In this document: positions 7,441-18,021 of the stretch, in pieces | Layout: each line of letters begins with the position of its first letter | Position numbering within the stretch: position 1 is the first letter of the stretch | Assembly: GCA_016223165.1 (NCBI GenBank) | Contig: JACRPO010000014.1 | Coordinates: forward strand, 62,001 to 126,000 | Direction: 5' to 3' | Source of the DNA: Burkholderiales bacterium | GTDB taxonomy: Bacteria; Pseudomonadota; Gammaproteobacteria; Burkholderiales; Burkholderiaceae_C | Length of the DNA: 64,000 nt | The notes under the pieces: model-generated | What the model was told of the DNA's origin: nothing | The model's input: the letters and a program-made list of their open reading frames with translations, nothing else | Databases searched by the model: none | Position numbers and translations under genes: made by a program

Positions 7441-8352
7441 ATGACGCATAACCCGAACGGGTTCGACTGGGACGATCTCAAGCATCTGCTGGCCGTGGCA
7501 CGACATGGCAGCACGCTCGCCGCCGGCCGTGCGCTCGGGGTCGACCAGTCCACCGTGCAGCGGCGCCTGATCGAATTGGAGCGGCGCATCGGGCAGTCGC
7601 TCGTGCAGCGTCAACCGACTGGCTACCGCCTGACTGAGTTCGGCGAGGAGATGCTGCCTTTCGCCGAGGCCGTCGAGCGCTCGGTGCAGGCGTTCGAGCG
7701 ACAGCTGCGCACGCTCGGCACCGAGACCGCCGGCGTGATCCGCGTGACCTGCCCCGAGCCGATCGTGAATCGCATCGTGCAAGCCGGGCTGCTCGATCGC
7801 TTCCACGCCCGGCACTCCGCGCTGCAGGTGCGGTTCGTGATGAGCGACAAGTACATCGACCTCAGCCAGGGCGACGCGGATGTCGCGCTGCGCTCGGGCG
7901 ATACCGACGACGACGAACTGGTGGGCCGCAAGATCGGCGACTCGATCTGGGCGGTCTATGCGAGCCGGACCTACATCGATCGACACGGCCAGCCCGCGAG
8001 CATCGAGGACATCGCCCGACATTCGCTGGTTGGTTTTGACGACACGATGGCTAAGCATCGCATCGCGCAATGGCTGCACAAGGTGGCGCCCGATGCGCCG
8101 CTGGCAGCGCGCAGCAGCAGCGTTCTCGGCCTGATCTATTCGGTCAAGGCAGGCATCGGCGTCGGCCCGCTGCCGATGCCGCTGGGCGACGCAGAACCCG
8201 ATCTCGTGAGGGTACTGGGGCCGGTGCCCGAGTTGTCGCGGATCTGGCGCCTGCTCACGACGCGAGAGTTGCGGCGAACGCCGCGCGTGTCCGCATTCTT
8301 TGATTTCTTCATCGAAGAGATCGAGACCCTGAGGCCGATCATCACGGGATGA
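7441..8352 (+). CDS. LysR-family transcriptional regulator
   Basis: The 303-residue protein begins with a winged helix-turn-helix (DWDDLKHLLAVARHGSTLAA, then GVDQSTVQRRLIELERRIGQSL) followed by an effector-binding domain (IRVTCPEPIVNRIV... DADVALRSGD). The ATG at 7441 has GGTGGAG five bases upstream; a TTG at 7423 is in frame but has no such site. As in most LysR systems it is transcribed away from its probable targets, the methyltransferase-Bug pair. The 62-bp divergent gap (7379-7440) should hold its binding site. The 199 bp downstream to the subtilase carry no gene I recognise. Confidence 0.9.
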   Translation: MTHNPNGFDWDDLKHLLAVARHGSTLAAGRALGVDQSTVQRRLIELERRIGQSLVQRQPTGYRLTEFGEEMLPFAEAVERSVQAFERQLRTLGTETAGVIRVTCPEPIVNRIVQAGLLDRFHARHSALQVRFVMSDKYIDLSQGDADVALRSGDTDDDELVGRKIGDSIWAVYASRTYIDRHGQPASIEDIARHSLVGFDDTMAKHRIAQWLHKVAPDAPLAARSSSVLGLIYSVKAGIGVGPLPMPLGDAEPDLVRVLGPVPELSRIWRLLTTRELRRTPRVSAFFDFFIEEIETLRPIITG

Positions 8353-8518
8353 ATCCGGCACGCCGCGGCTCGGTTTGAGGTCTGCGCAGCGCCATGCAAT
8401 TCGACGGTCAGCCTTACTGAATGGCGCGCGATCGAGCGTACTAGAAGCATGTCTGCGAGGCCCGAGAGCCGGCAGTCTCCAAAGACCGCTCGTGGCCGAA
8501 AGCGCCGACCTGCCAAGA

Positions 8519-8714
8519 GCCGCCAGCGCGGGCCACCCGCGCCGACCCGCCTCACCTGCCGCTCACCGCCTCCACCGCCTTCTTCGGGTTGATGAGATTG
8601 CGCCGCCCATCGGCCGTGCGCTCGGCCGTCTCGACGATGATCTTGATGAGCTCGCGCGGCGTCAGCTTCGGGTTGATCGCCAGCAGCTTGGCCGCCAAGT
8701 TCGTCACCTGCGGC
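8519..8714. repeat. Right copy of the approximately 190-bp direct repeat
   Basis: Matches 5252-5441 in the same orientation. Here it is the genuine 3' end of the intact subtilase gene plus about 33 bp downstream. Confidence 0.75.
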
Positions 8715-10444
8715 GAGGCCATCGAGGTGCCCGACAGCGCCACGCGCGTGCCGCCGGGGAGATAGCTCTCCACCTGGTAGCCGTTGGCGTGCACCTTGAC
8801 CATCTTGCCGTAACTCGTGAAGCCGGCCTCGTCGCCGGCCTGGTCCACCGCGCCCACGGTGAGCAGGTTGGGCAGGACGATCGCCGCCGGCACGTCTTCG
8901 ACGAAGGCCGGGTCGTTGTTGCTGTTGCCCGCCGCGGTGACGAAGAGGATGCCGGGCGCGCCGGCAAAGGCCTGCGTCAGCGCCTTCTTCTGGATCTCGA
9001 AGTAGCCGCGCGCGATCTTCTTGCGCGCCTCCGGCGTCTTGCCGATGCCGCATTGCTCGAGCGCGTGCTCGATGCTGGCGACATCACCGCCCCAGCTCAT
9101 GTTGACGACGCGCACCTTCTGCGCCTTGAAGAAGTTCACCGTCGCCTGGGCGGCCGCCGCGTCGCGCAGCGCCTGCGCCTGCGAGGGGCAGGGGTCGGGG
9201 TGCAGGCCGGGGTCGAACTCCAGTCGCGCCGGCACGAGGCGCGCCGTCGGGTTGCCCGCCAGCGCGATGCCCGTGACATGCGTGCCGTGCTCGTAGTTGC
9301 CCATCAGGCCGAGCTCCTCCACCGTCTTCTTGTAGTCCGCCGGTGCCAGCTCGGAGAGCAGCTTCTTCACCTTCGCCGCTTCCGGGCTGTCGATGTTGGA
9401 CTGCAGGTCCGAGAAGCCCTTGGTCAGCGCCGTCAGCTCGGGCAGGCGCGCGCGCGCGGCCTCGGGCAGCGGCACGAGCAGGCTGCGCGAGGGCCGGCTG
9501 TACTTGTCGTAGGCGATGAAGACCGGCTCGCCCTTCGCATCGCGCACGACCTGCTCGCCGAAGAGCGCGATGTCGACGCCGCTGTCCCACACCGAGATGC
9601 GCACCGGCGTGAGCTTGCGGCCGGCAGCGAGCACGGCTTCGCGTGCCGCCCAGATGTCGGGCTTGACCACCTTGTGCGCGTCGAGATACCTGCTGAAGGC
9701 GGCCACGAAGGTCGCCTTCAGCGGCAGCGTGGCGAGCAGCCCGAAGCGCGCGCCGAGCAGGCCGGGCGCGAAGTCCGAGCTCAGCTCACCGGTGCGGGTG
9801 GCGATCGGCTGCATCACCTCGCGCACGCGACCGAGGATGAGCGCCTCGCCGATGAGCTCGGCGCCTTCCTTGAGCTCGCGGATGTCGTTGGCGATGACCG
9901 CATAGTCGAGCGGCGCCAGTTCGCGCGCGATGCCCTCGGCCACGGCGCGCTGGAAGGCCTCGCCGGCCGGGCCGTGCGCCTTCGCGGCCGTCGCCATCAT
10001 GCGCAGGCGCAGGCCCGACAGCAGCTTGTCGGCGGGCTTGTCCTGCAGCGCGCGCACTTCGTCGGCGCGGGCAAGCGCGCTGTCGTAGCGGCCGTCGAGA
10101 TAGTCGAGGATGGCGAGCAGGTTGGTGAGGTTGCGCCGGGTCGCCCGGTCAGCGATGTCGTACTTGTCGAGCACACCCTGGGTGTCGCGGCGCACGGCCG
10201 CGGCGAGCGGCGCGAACTTGTCGGCCGAGCGCACGATGTCCTCGAGCGGGCCCTCGACCTTGTAAGTGAAGCGCGGCAGGTCGGCCGCTTTCTCGATGCG
10301 CGGTTTCGTCTGTGCCGAGGCGGAGGCCGCGAGAGACAGGCCGGTGAGCGCAAGCACGGTCGCAACCAAGCTCGCGGCGGCCATCGAAGCCGCACCGGCA
10401 ACGACACGCGCGGCTGCGCGGAAGAGGGTCTTGAAATCAGGCAT
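8552..10444 (-). CDS. Secreted S8 family serine peptidase (subtilisin-like)
   Basis: The catalytic triad is visible in order. Asp lies in ISVWDSGVDIALFG, His in EHGTHVTGIALAGN, and the nucleophile Ser in LSGTSMASPQVTNLAAKL, with the oxyanion Asn in VTAAGNSNNDPAF. The first ATG with a proper export signal is at 10444: a long hydrophobic stretch ending ASASAQ, giving 630 residues. Codons upstream of that, up to 10591, do not look like protein. A prodomain-like stretch of about 330 residues precedes the triad Asp, and the Asp and His are separated by an unusually long insert of roughly 110 residues. It acts outside the cytoplasm. The last 60 codons are duplicated as a remnant at 5285-5443. Confidence 0.9.
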   Translation of the reverse strand: MPDFKTLFRAAARVVAGAASMAAASLVATVLALTGLSLAASASAQTKPRIEKAADLPRFTYKVEGPLEDIVRSADKFAPLAAAVRRDTQGVLDKYDIADRATRRNLTNLLAILDYLDGRYDSALARADEVRALQDKPADKLLSGLRLRMMATAAKAHGPAGEAFQRAVAEGIARELAPLDYAVIANDIRELKEGAELIGEALILGRVREVMQPIATRTGELSSDFAPGLLGARFGLLATLPLKATFVAAFSRYLDAHKVVKPDIWAAREAVLAAGRKLTPVRISVWDSGVDIALFGEQVVRDAKGEPVFIAYDKYSRPSRSLLVPLPEAARARLPELTALTKGFSDLQSNIDSPEAAKVKKLLSELAPADYKKTVEELGLMGNYEHGTHVTGIALAGNPTARLVPARLEFDPGLHPDPCPSQAQALRDAAAAQATVNFFKAQKVRVVNMSWGGDVASIEHALEQCGIGKTPEARKKIARGYFEIQKKALTQAFAGAPGILFVTAAGNSNNDPAFVEDVPAAIVLPNLLTVGAVDQAGDEAGFTSYGKMVKVHANGYQVESYLPGGTRVALSGTSMASPQVTNLAAKLLAINPKLTPRELIKIIVETAERTADGRRNLINPKKAVEAVSGR

Positions 10445-11019
10445 CGTGGTCAGCCGGCAGTGCCAGCCCAGGCTGTTGGAGGCGAAGGGCGGCGATGCTA
10501 GACGAACCGATGCCCGCGGTCGCCGGCTGCGCGACGAAGCGCGCCATGGACGGGCCGAACCGCCGCGATGAGGGATCGCGTTCTGGCTCAAGCCACAACG
10601 GCCGTTCGACGCACGCGCTCGATGACCGCCACCAGTTCATCCCACCGGCGCCGAGTCGAAGAGCCCATCCGGCCCCACTCGGCGGCGCGCTGGACGTCGT
10701 CCACACCACCACCCCGCTCTCGGCCAGCATGCGCTGCAACTCGGCAAGCGCGAGCTTGTCCCAGGCGCAGCCGAACAGGCTCGCTGCGACTGCGGGCACG
10801 TGATGCTGCGCGTGTCGGAGTTCGTGTCACAGCTTGTCATAGCTCCGCGTCACAGCTTGTCATAGCTTGCGCCTTGCACCTGGGCGCGCTGCCCGCGCCG
10901 GCCGCGGTGGCCGCGGTGGCCGCGATGGTTTCGTCGGCTTCGGCGCAGCCGGGCCGTAGGAACGATTCGGGTCGGTGAGGGCTTCCGAGCCGATGGGCCG
11001 GATCAGCCCCTTGTCGCGG
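10445..11019. other. Decayed intergenic region without an intact gene
   Basis: About 575 bp between the subtilase start and the Fic remnant. No frame gives a credible complete gene. On the minus strand two overlapping frames (roughly 10690-10799 with WDKLALAELQRMLAESGVVV, and 10588-10680 with RWDELVAVIERVRRT) look protein-like in succession. This hints at a frameshifted remnant of a small unidentified protein. An 18-bp direct repeat lies at 10827-10867. Confidence 0.4.
10827..10867. repeat. Tandem direct repeat, two perfect 18-bp copies with a 23-bp period
   Basis: TCACAGCTTGTCATAGCT occurs at 10827-10844 and again at 10850-10867, separated by CCGCG. It sits just beyond the 3' side of the Fic remnant and can be read on the minus strand as two copies of Ser-Tyr-Asp-Lys-Leu-stop or of Met-Thr-Ser-Cys-Asp. 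Confidence 0.9.
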
Positions 11020-11205
11020 CGCGCTGTAGAACGCACTGCGGTCGCGGTCGTAGAACTCGCTCAGCGTGAAGAGGCGCTTGAAGCCGTAGCCCGAGCGGTA
11101 CAGGCACAGCGTGGAGAGCAGGCGCGAGGTGCGGCCGTTGCCATCGACGAAGGGGTGGATGTGCACGAGCTGGAACTGCGCAAGGCCGGCCACCAGCACC
11201 GGGTG
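11020..11205 (-). pseudogene. Fic-domain protein remnant
   Basis: The core reads HPVLVAGLAQFQLVHIHPFV and then DGNGRTSRLLSTLCLYRSGY, followed by FKRLFTLSEFYDRDRSAFY. The Fic motif HPFxxGNGR (AMP-transferase active site) is intact at about 11131-11157. Only some 60 codons remain. The N-terminal half is missing where the gamma-glutamyltransferase remnant begins on the other strand, and the C-terminus leaves frame after FYSA. Fic proteins AMPylate target proteins; this fragment cannot be a functional enzyme. Confidence 0.85.
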
Positions 11206-11356
11206 GCTGCAACCGGCCATCACGCTCGCCGACGAGGGCTTTGCCGCGACGCCGCGTTGTGCCGCCGTTAGCTGCAACAGCCGTTCGCAGAATTCGCCCG
11301 AGTCGGCCGCCTTCTTCTGCCCCGGCGGCGGCAACGTCGGGCCGGCGGTGGGCTCG

Positions 11357-12588
11357 CTGGTGCGCAATGCACCCCTGGCCGAGACGCTGCGCCTGCGCGC
11401 CACCCACGGCGCCGACTGTTTCTACAAGGTCATCCCCGAGAAGGGCTGCGACATCGCGGTCGGCATCGTCGAAGGCCAGAAGTTCAACCGCCCGCAGGCG
11501 CCGGGCGGCAAGGGCGGCAGCATGACCTACGCCGACCTGGAGAACTACCAGGCGATCGAGCGCGCGCCGGTCGAAGGCAGCTACCGCGGCTACACCATCA
11601 AGGCCGTGGCGCCGCCTTCGTCGGGCGGGCTCACGATGATCCAGATGCTGAAGATGCTCGAGCGCTTCCCGCTCGGCGATGCGAGCCAGGGTTACGGCTT
11701 CGGCAGCCTGAAGACGGCCAACGTGATGGCCGACGCGATGCGCCTGGCCTTCGCCGACCGCGCGGTGTGGATCGGCGATGTCGACTTCGTGCCGGTGCCG
11801 ATGCGCGGCCGCTGCACCCCACCTACACCGGCGGCCGTGGCGCGGCCATCGTGCCGGGGCTGCGCCTGAGCCCGAACCCGGCCGCCGGCGACCCCCGGCC
11901 CTACGAGGTGGCGGGCCTGAAGACCGGCACGCGCGTCGCGGCGGCCGAGCCCATCACCGGCCCGGGCGAGACCACCACCCACTTCGCGGTGGTGGACCGC
12001 CACGGCAACATGGTCTCGTACACCAACACCATCGAGTCCTCGCACGGCATCGGCGTCTTCGCCGGCTACAAGCGCGCCGACGGCTCGACCCGGAGCCACG
12101 GCTTCCTGCTCAACAACGAGCTCACCGACTTCAACACCACGCCGTCGGTGAACCCGTACACGGGCAGCGCCGGCTTCAACGACGTGCAGCCGGGCAAGCG
12201 CCCGCGCAGCAGCATGAACCCGACGATGATCTTCCGGCCCGACGGCCAGCCGCTCGTGGCCTTCGGCTCGCCGGGCGGCTCGACGATCATCAACTCGGTG
12301 CTCAACGTGACGCTGAACCTCATCGACCACAAGATGACGATCCAGCAGGCCATCGACGCGGCGCGCCTGTCGGTGACCAGCGCGGGCTCCGCGATCGCCA
12401 TCGACCGCGACTTCCCGCAGGCCACCATCGACGGCCTGCGCGCGCTCGGCTACACGGTGGGTGCGCCGGCCGACATCGGCTCGGTGCAGGCGGTGCTGGT
12501 GGAACCGCACACCGGCAAGCAGTACGGCGGCGCCGATTCACGTCGCGAAGGCACGGTGATCGGGCTGCCGCGGCCGCGCGGGAACTGA
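11357..12588 (+). pseudogene. Gamma-glutamyltransferase, 5'-truncated and frameshifted
   Basis: The first frame gives the late large-subunit sequence (LAETLRLRATHGADCFYK, PPSSGGLTMIQMLKMLERFP, DVDFVPVPMRG). One base is then missing near 11805-11812 and homology continues in the next frame with HPTYTGGRGAAIVPGLRLSP, the self-cleavage and nucleophile Thr region (TTTHFAVVDRHGNMVSYTNT), the GSPGGSTIINSVLN oxyanion loop and the normal C-terminus. The N-terminal half of the enzyme (about 300 residues, with the signal peptide) is absent, replaced by the antisense Fic scrap. The family cleaves glutathione in the periplasm. The loss of the N-terminal half alone rules out function. Confidence 0.88.
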
Positions 12589-12601
12589 GGGGCCGCGGCC
12601 G

Positions 12602-12862
12602 ATGGTGCCGGACGACGTGCTGGAGCACATGCAGGTGCTCACGCACGAGAGGGCATTGGTCATCCAGACCACGATCTGGAACGAGGCGTCCTACGAGGCC
12701 GGCCTCAAGGCGGCGATGAGGCTGCTCATCGACGAGTACGCGCTGCGCTACCCGGGCATCCGGCGCGTCGAGCATGAGTACTTCCACGCCGTCCATGGCG
12801 CGAGTGACGCCACGCGGCGCGCCTATCTCGAACGCGCCGACCGGTTCGGCCGCGAGTTCTAG
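12602..12862 (+). CDS. Small hypothetical protein (86 aa)
   Basis: A short frame starting at ATG 12602, 13 bp after the gamma-glutamyltransferase remnant. The product is hydrophilic and probably helical (LTHERALVIQTTIWNEASYE, YALRYPGIRRVEHEYFHAVH), with no signal peptide or membrane segment. Codon use is as G/C-rich at third positions as in neighbouring genes, which favours a real gene. I do not recognise a family, and no clear ribosome-binding site precedes the ATG. It could be a remnant like its surroundings. Confidence 0.45.
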   Translation: MVPDDVLEHMQVLTHERALVIQTTIWNEASYEAGLKAAMRLLIDEYALRYPGIRRVEHEYFHAVHGASDATRRAYLERADRFGREF

Positions 12863-12979
12863 CCAGGGCCGCTTCCGAGCGCCCGCGGCCGCGGGCGCTT
12901 CGGGTTTCGTCGGCCCGCGCAGGGCCGCAAATCCGCAGGAACGCGGGTCCGCGGCCCCGCGAAGGGCCCGGCGCGCCCA

Positions 12980-14278
12980 TCAGAACCGGAGCGCCGCCTG
13001 CACCCCGAGCACCTGGACGTTGCCCCGGTAGGTGCCGTTGAGCGCGCCGGGCACCGGCCCGGCAGGCTGCAACTGGCTGGGCGCGTCCTTCATCCAGATG
13101 TACGTGTAGCCCGCGTCGAACCACATCGTCGGGCTCGGCTGGTAGCGCACGCCCAGGGCCAGCCACGTGCGGTCGGAATCGGGAAGGCGCGGCGTGCGGA
13201 ACTCGTCGCGCACCGGCGAGGTGTCGTAGGCGAGACCCGCGCGCAGCAGCCATGGCGCGCTCCACTGGTACTCGGCGCCGACGCCGACGCGCCAGCTGTT
13301 CTTGAACCGGAGCTCGACGCCCGACAGCCGGGCGCCGCTGGCGGCGCTCTCGATGTCGAGCGACTGGATCGAGTCCCACCCGGTCCAGGTGTAGTCGGCG
13401 AGGACACGCCATTGCGCATTGACCTGGTGCGCGCCCCCCACCGAGGCCGTGTCCGGAAGATCGACCTTGGCCTTGACCGCCTGAGCCGCCGGCGCCAGCG
13501 GTGCCGCGCCCGAGTAGGAGAGGTCACCCTCCAGCGTGTAGCGGATCTTGGCGCGGTAGGTCAGCCCGACGCGCGAACCCTGGCCGAAGTCGAAGAGCGC
13601 GCCGAGGTTCCAGCCCCAGGCCCAGTCGTCACCCTGCACCGTGGCAACGACAGGGTTCTGGATGGCGCCCACGATGCCGCCCGGCAGCGGCCCGGACGGC
13701 GTGCCCGGCGCCGCGTTCGTCAGCTCCGCCTTCATCTGCTGGTAGCTCAGGCCCGCCCCGAGCGAGACCATGGGGTTGAGCTTGAACGACACCGACGGGT
13801 TGAGGTTCAGCGTCTTGATCTCGGACCGGATGGCGTGGAACTGCCCGGCCCAGGCGCTGTCCCATTCGGTGGCCAGGCCGAACGGCGCGTTGATCGTGAA
13901 CCCTGCCGACCACTGCGGGTCGATGGCCCAGGTGCCGTAGAGGCCGGGCACGAGCGCGGCCACGCCCGCGTCGCCGCCGCTGCCCGCAGCGTCGTACGTG
14001 GAGCCGCTGCTCGCGAAGGTCTTCTTCGGCAGCACGTAGTGCAGCGCGCCGACGAACTGCCTGCCCGGCAGCAGCGACATGCCCGCCGGGTTCCAGAAGG
14101 CCGTGCTCGCGTCCATGGCCGCCGCGGCCATGCCCGAATAGGCCACGCCGAGGCCGCTCGCGCTTTGCTCCTGCAACTGGAAGCCGGCCGCCGCTGCTGC
14201 CCCGGCACCCCCCACCAGCACCCCTGCCACGGCACTCGCCAGCGACGTCCTGACGAACCCGTTTCGCGAACCCTTCAT
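12980..14278 (-). CDS. OmpP1/FadL-family outer-membrane hydrophobic-compound transporter
   Basis: After a signal peptide ending AGAAAAA, the mature protein starts GFQLQEQSASGLGVAYSGMA. Shortly after come ASTAFWNPAGMSLLPG, both hallmark segments of FadL/TodX. The remainder is beta-barrel sequence, and the protein ends ALRF, a good outer-membrane terminal signal. The family takes up long-chain fatty acids or aromatic hydrocarbons through a lateral opening. The start at 14278 gives the signal peptide directly; the upstream ATG at 14317 adds an unlikely polar leader. The 432-residue length is normal. It is divergent from the helicase gene with 195 bp between. Confidence 0.9.
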   Translation of the reverse strand: MKGSRNGFVRTSLASAVAGVLVGGAGAAAAAGFQLQEQSASGLGVAYSGMAAAAMDASTAFWNPAGMSLLPGRQFVGALHYVLPKKTFASSGSTYDAAGSGGDAGVAALVPGLYGTWAIDPQWSAGFTINAPFGLATEWDSAWAGQFHAIRSEIKTLNLNPSVSFKLNPMVSLGAGLSYQQMKAELTNAAPGTPSGPLPGGIVGAIQNPVVATVQGDDWAWGWNLGALFDFGQGSRVGLTYRAKIRYTLEGDLSYSGAAPLAPAAQAVKAKVDLPDTASVGGAHQVNAQWRVLADYTWTGWDSIQSLDIESAASGARLSGVELRFKNSWRVGVGAEYQWSAPWLLRAGLAYDTSPVRDEFRTPRLPDSDRTWLALGVRYQPSPTMWFDAGYTYIWMKDAPSQLQPAGPVPGALNGTYRGNVQVLGVQAALRF

Positions 14279-14473
14279 GTCCGTGCCCCCGCTCCTGCCT
14301 GCAGCCCGACCCGGCATGGGTCGACGATCTGTGCAGCCCGAGTTTCAGAAGCATCGCAGTGCGCGGCGTTGAGCACACTCAAGCCGCAGACACCGTTCGC
14401 GCGGCCCGTTGTTCGATCGTCAACCCGGCCAGGGCCCCTCATGAACCTCTCTCTGCGGTACAAGGCCTGCGAC

Positions 14474-15931
<1,458 letters not shown>

Positions 15932-16575
15932 TCTCCGCCGGCGCGTAGTACGGCCGGCTGCCCAGTGCATCGACGCGCGCCCAGAACTCCGGCCCCGAGG
16001 CGAGCCCGCGCGCGTCCTTCGCCGCCGCCTGCCGCCACATCGCCCACGAGTCGGGGTGCCGCCGCGTCGCCTCGGCCATCCACTCGCGCGCCTCCTCGGC
16101 GTCACCGGCCTGGCCGCTGCGCAGCAACTGCTGCCCGAGGCGGAAGCGCGCATGCGCCTCGGCGACGGCGTCCTGCGGCAGGCGCAGCTTCGCGGCCGCG
16201 CGGCCAGCGTCGAGCGCATGCGCGCTGGCGGGGCCGCGCCGCGCCCAGTCGCGCAGGGCATCGAAGTACAACGCCCGCACGCGCGTGCGCTCGGCGAGCG
16301 CCCCCTCGGGCATCGTGAAGGTCTTGCGGTCCATGGCGCGGAAGCCGTCGGTCGCGCCCGCCGTCTCGGGCGGGCGCACGATGCGCCCCGCCTCGTCGAG
16401 CCACAAGGCCTGCGGCACGTTCACCAGGTTGTAGAGGTCGGCCAGGTGGTGGTCGCGGTCGATCAGGCAGGGGTAGGTCGCCTTGGCCGCCTCGATCCAG
16501 GGGCGGGCGGCCTCGGGCCGGTCGAGCGCCACGGCCAGCACGATGAAGCCGTGGTCCTTCAGTTCGTCGAACAGC

Positions 16576-16595
16576 GACTGCCACACGGGCAAGTC
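16576..16595 (-). promoter_or_regulatory. Bacterial SECIS-like hairpin downstream of the in-frame UGA
   Basis: Twelve bases after the UGA the mRNA can fold GACU-U-GCC / GGC-A-GUC around a CGUGU loop. That gives a seven-pair stem interrupted by one bulged U on the 5' side, with GU in the loop. In the E. coli fdhF SECIS the elements known to be needed for SelB are a bulged U followed six and seven bases later by loop G and U (U17, G23, U24 counting the UGA as 1-3). Here the same spacing holds, shifted by two bases (U19, G25, U26). The local sequence UUGCxxGU is shared. The fold was judged by eye, not computed. Confidence 0.7.
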
Positions 16596-17090
16596 AGCGC
16601 GACACCCTCACCACGAAGCCCAGGTGGCGAGGAAGACCTTGCGGCCGCGATGCGACGAGAGGCGGTGCTCGCGACCCTGCAGGTCGGGCAGCGCGAAGTC
16701 GGGCGCCTGCAGCGTGGCCAGCGCCGAAGCGCGCTGCGCGCTCCCGGTGCCCAGCACCCAGTGGCGCGAAGCGGCGTCGTGCACCACCGGCTGGCCGCTC
16801 TTGCGCCACATCGCGGCCAGGTTCAGGCGGCCTTCGCGCACGACCTCGCCAGCGCGCTCGCCCTGGCCAGATCGCGGCGGTGGCAGCGGCACGCACAGGT
16901 CCCCGCGGCACAGGCCCTCGGGCTTCCAGGTCCAGCCGGTGGCCTCCTGGATGGCCGCGGCGTCGAGCCAGAGCTCGTCGCCCTGGGCGGCGGCGTCGGG
17001 CCAGTGCGTCTCGCGCTGTTCATGAATCAGAGTGATCACGACGGCTCCCCGGGGGTGGGTGGCGTGCGAAGGCTCGCCGGCGGCCGAAGC

Positions 17091-18005
17091 TTACGACGCA
17101 CCGCCGCAGCACGCCGGCGCGCAGCACGAGGGCGGCGCGGCCGCCTTGCTCGCGCTGCCGGGCGCATCGCGAGCCGCACCATCGGCCGCGGGTTTGACGG
17201 CGCGGACGAAGCCGCTGACGAACTTGCCATCGACCTGGCGCGCGAGCTCGACGATCTCGTCACCCTGGCCGGCCAGGAAGTCGCGCGCGTCGTCCACGCC
17301 GTACACACGCGTGACCTCGATCTGCGCCCTCTCGAAACCGGCGGCGGCCAGCTTGCTGAGGTACTCCGTGTCGGAGAGGGCACCGGCCACGCAGCCGGCC
17401 CAGAGCTCCGCGCTCCTCCGGATGGCCGGCGGCACTTCACCGCGCACGACCACGTCGGACACCGCAAAGCGGCCGCCGGGCTTGAGCACCCGGAACGCCT
17501 CCTTCAACACGCGGTCCTTGTCAGCCGACAGGTTGATGACGCAGTTGGAGATCACGACGTCGACCGAGTTGTCGGGCAGGGGAACGCTCTCGATCTCGCC
17601 CTTGAGGAAGTGCACGTTGGTCAAGCCGCTCTTGCGCTTGTTCTCCTCGGCCAGCGCGAGCATCTGGTCGGTCATGTCCAGCCCGAAAGCCATGCCCGTG
17701 GGCCCGACACGTCTGGCCGAGAGCAGCACATCGATGCCTCCGCCGGAGCCCAGGTCGAGCACGGTCTCACCGACCTTCAGTTCGGCGAGCGCGGTCGGAT
17801 TGCCGCAGCCCAGCGATGCCAGGAGCGCCTGCTCCGGCACCTGGCCCGCCTGCGCAGCGTCGTAGAGGTTGGAGGTGATGGGGTCGCAGGCACCGCTCCC
17901 GCCCGGAGCGCTGCCGCAGCAACTGCTGCCTGCGCCTCGCGCCACACGCGTGGCGGCCTCGCCGTACTTCTGCTTCACGACTGCTCTGACGTCGCCGGTA
18001 TTCAT
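17091..18005 (-). CDS. arsM: Arsenite methyltransferase ArsM
   Basis: The 304-residue protein has the SAM motif ETVLDLGSGGGIDVLLSARR and the ArsM-specific arsenic-binding cysteines in SNCVINLSADKDRVLKEAFR and LWAGCVAGALSDTEYL. There is an N-terminal Cys pair (GSSCCGSAPG) and a Cys-rich tail (PPSCCAPACCGG). ArsM methylates As(III) to mono-, di- and trimethyl arsenicals, drawing reducing equivalents from glutathione or thioredoxin-type proteins. The ATG at 18005 has AAGGAG seven bases upstream. It lies 16 bp after arsR and 51 bp before the candidate selenoprotein, all on one strand, so the three probably form one transcript. Confidence 0.93.
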   Translation of the reverse strand: MNTGDVRAVVKQKYGEAATRVARGAGSSCCGSAPGGSGACDPITSNLYDAAQAGQVPEQALLASLGCGNPTALAELKVGETVLDLGSGGGIDVLLSARRVGPTGMAFGLDMTDQMLALAEENKRKSGLTNVHFLKGEIESVPLPDNSVDVVISNCVINLSADKDRVLKEAFRVLKPGGRFAVSDVVVRGEVPPAIRRSAELWAGCVAGALSDTEYLSKLAAAGFERAQIEVTRVYGVDDARDFLAGQGDEIVELARQVDGKFVSGFVRAVKPAADGAARDAPGSASKAAAPPSCCAPACCGGAS

Positions 18006-18021
18006 CGGGGTCTCCTTCGGT

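Noticed and set aside
10827..10867. Start of a CRISPR array
   Set aside because: Only two copies with a 5-bp spacer; spacer and repeat lengths are wrong and there are no cas genes.
16608..16610. Reading the in-frame TGA as a simple nonsense mutation splitting a thioredoxin gene into two
   Set aside because: Possible, but the TGA falls exactly on the redox Cys codon, both sides remain well preserved in the same frame, and a SECIS-like hairpin follows at the right distance. Kept as the alternative, not the main call.
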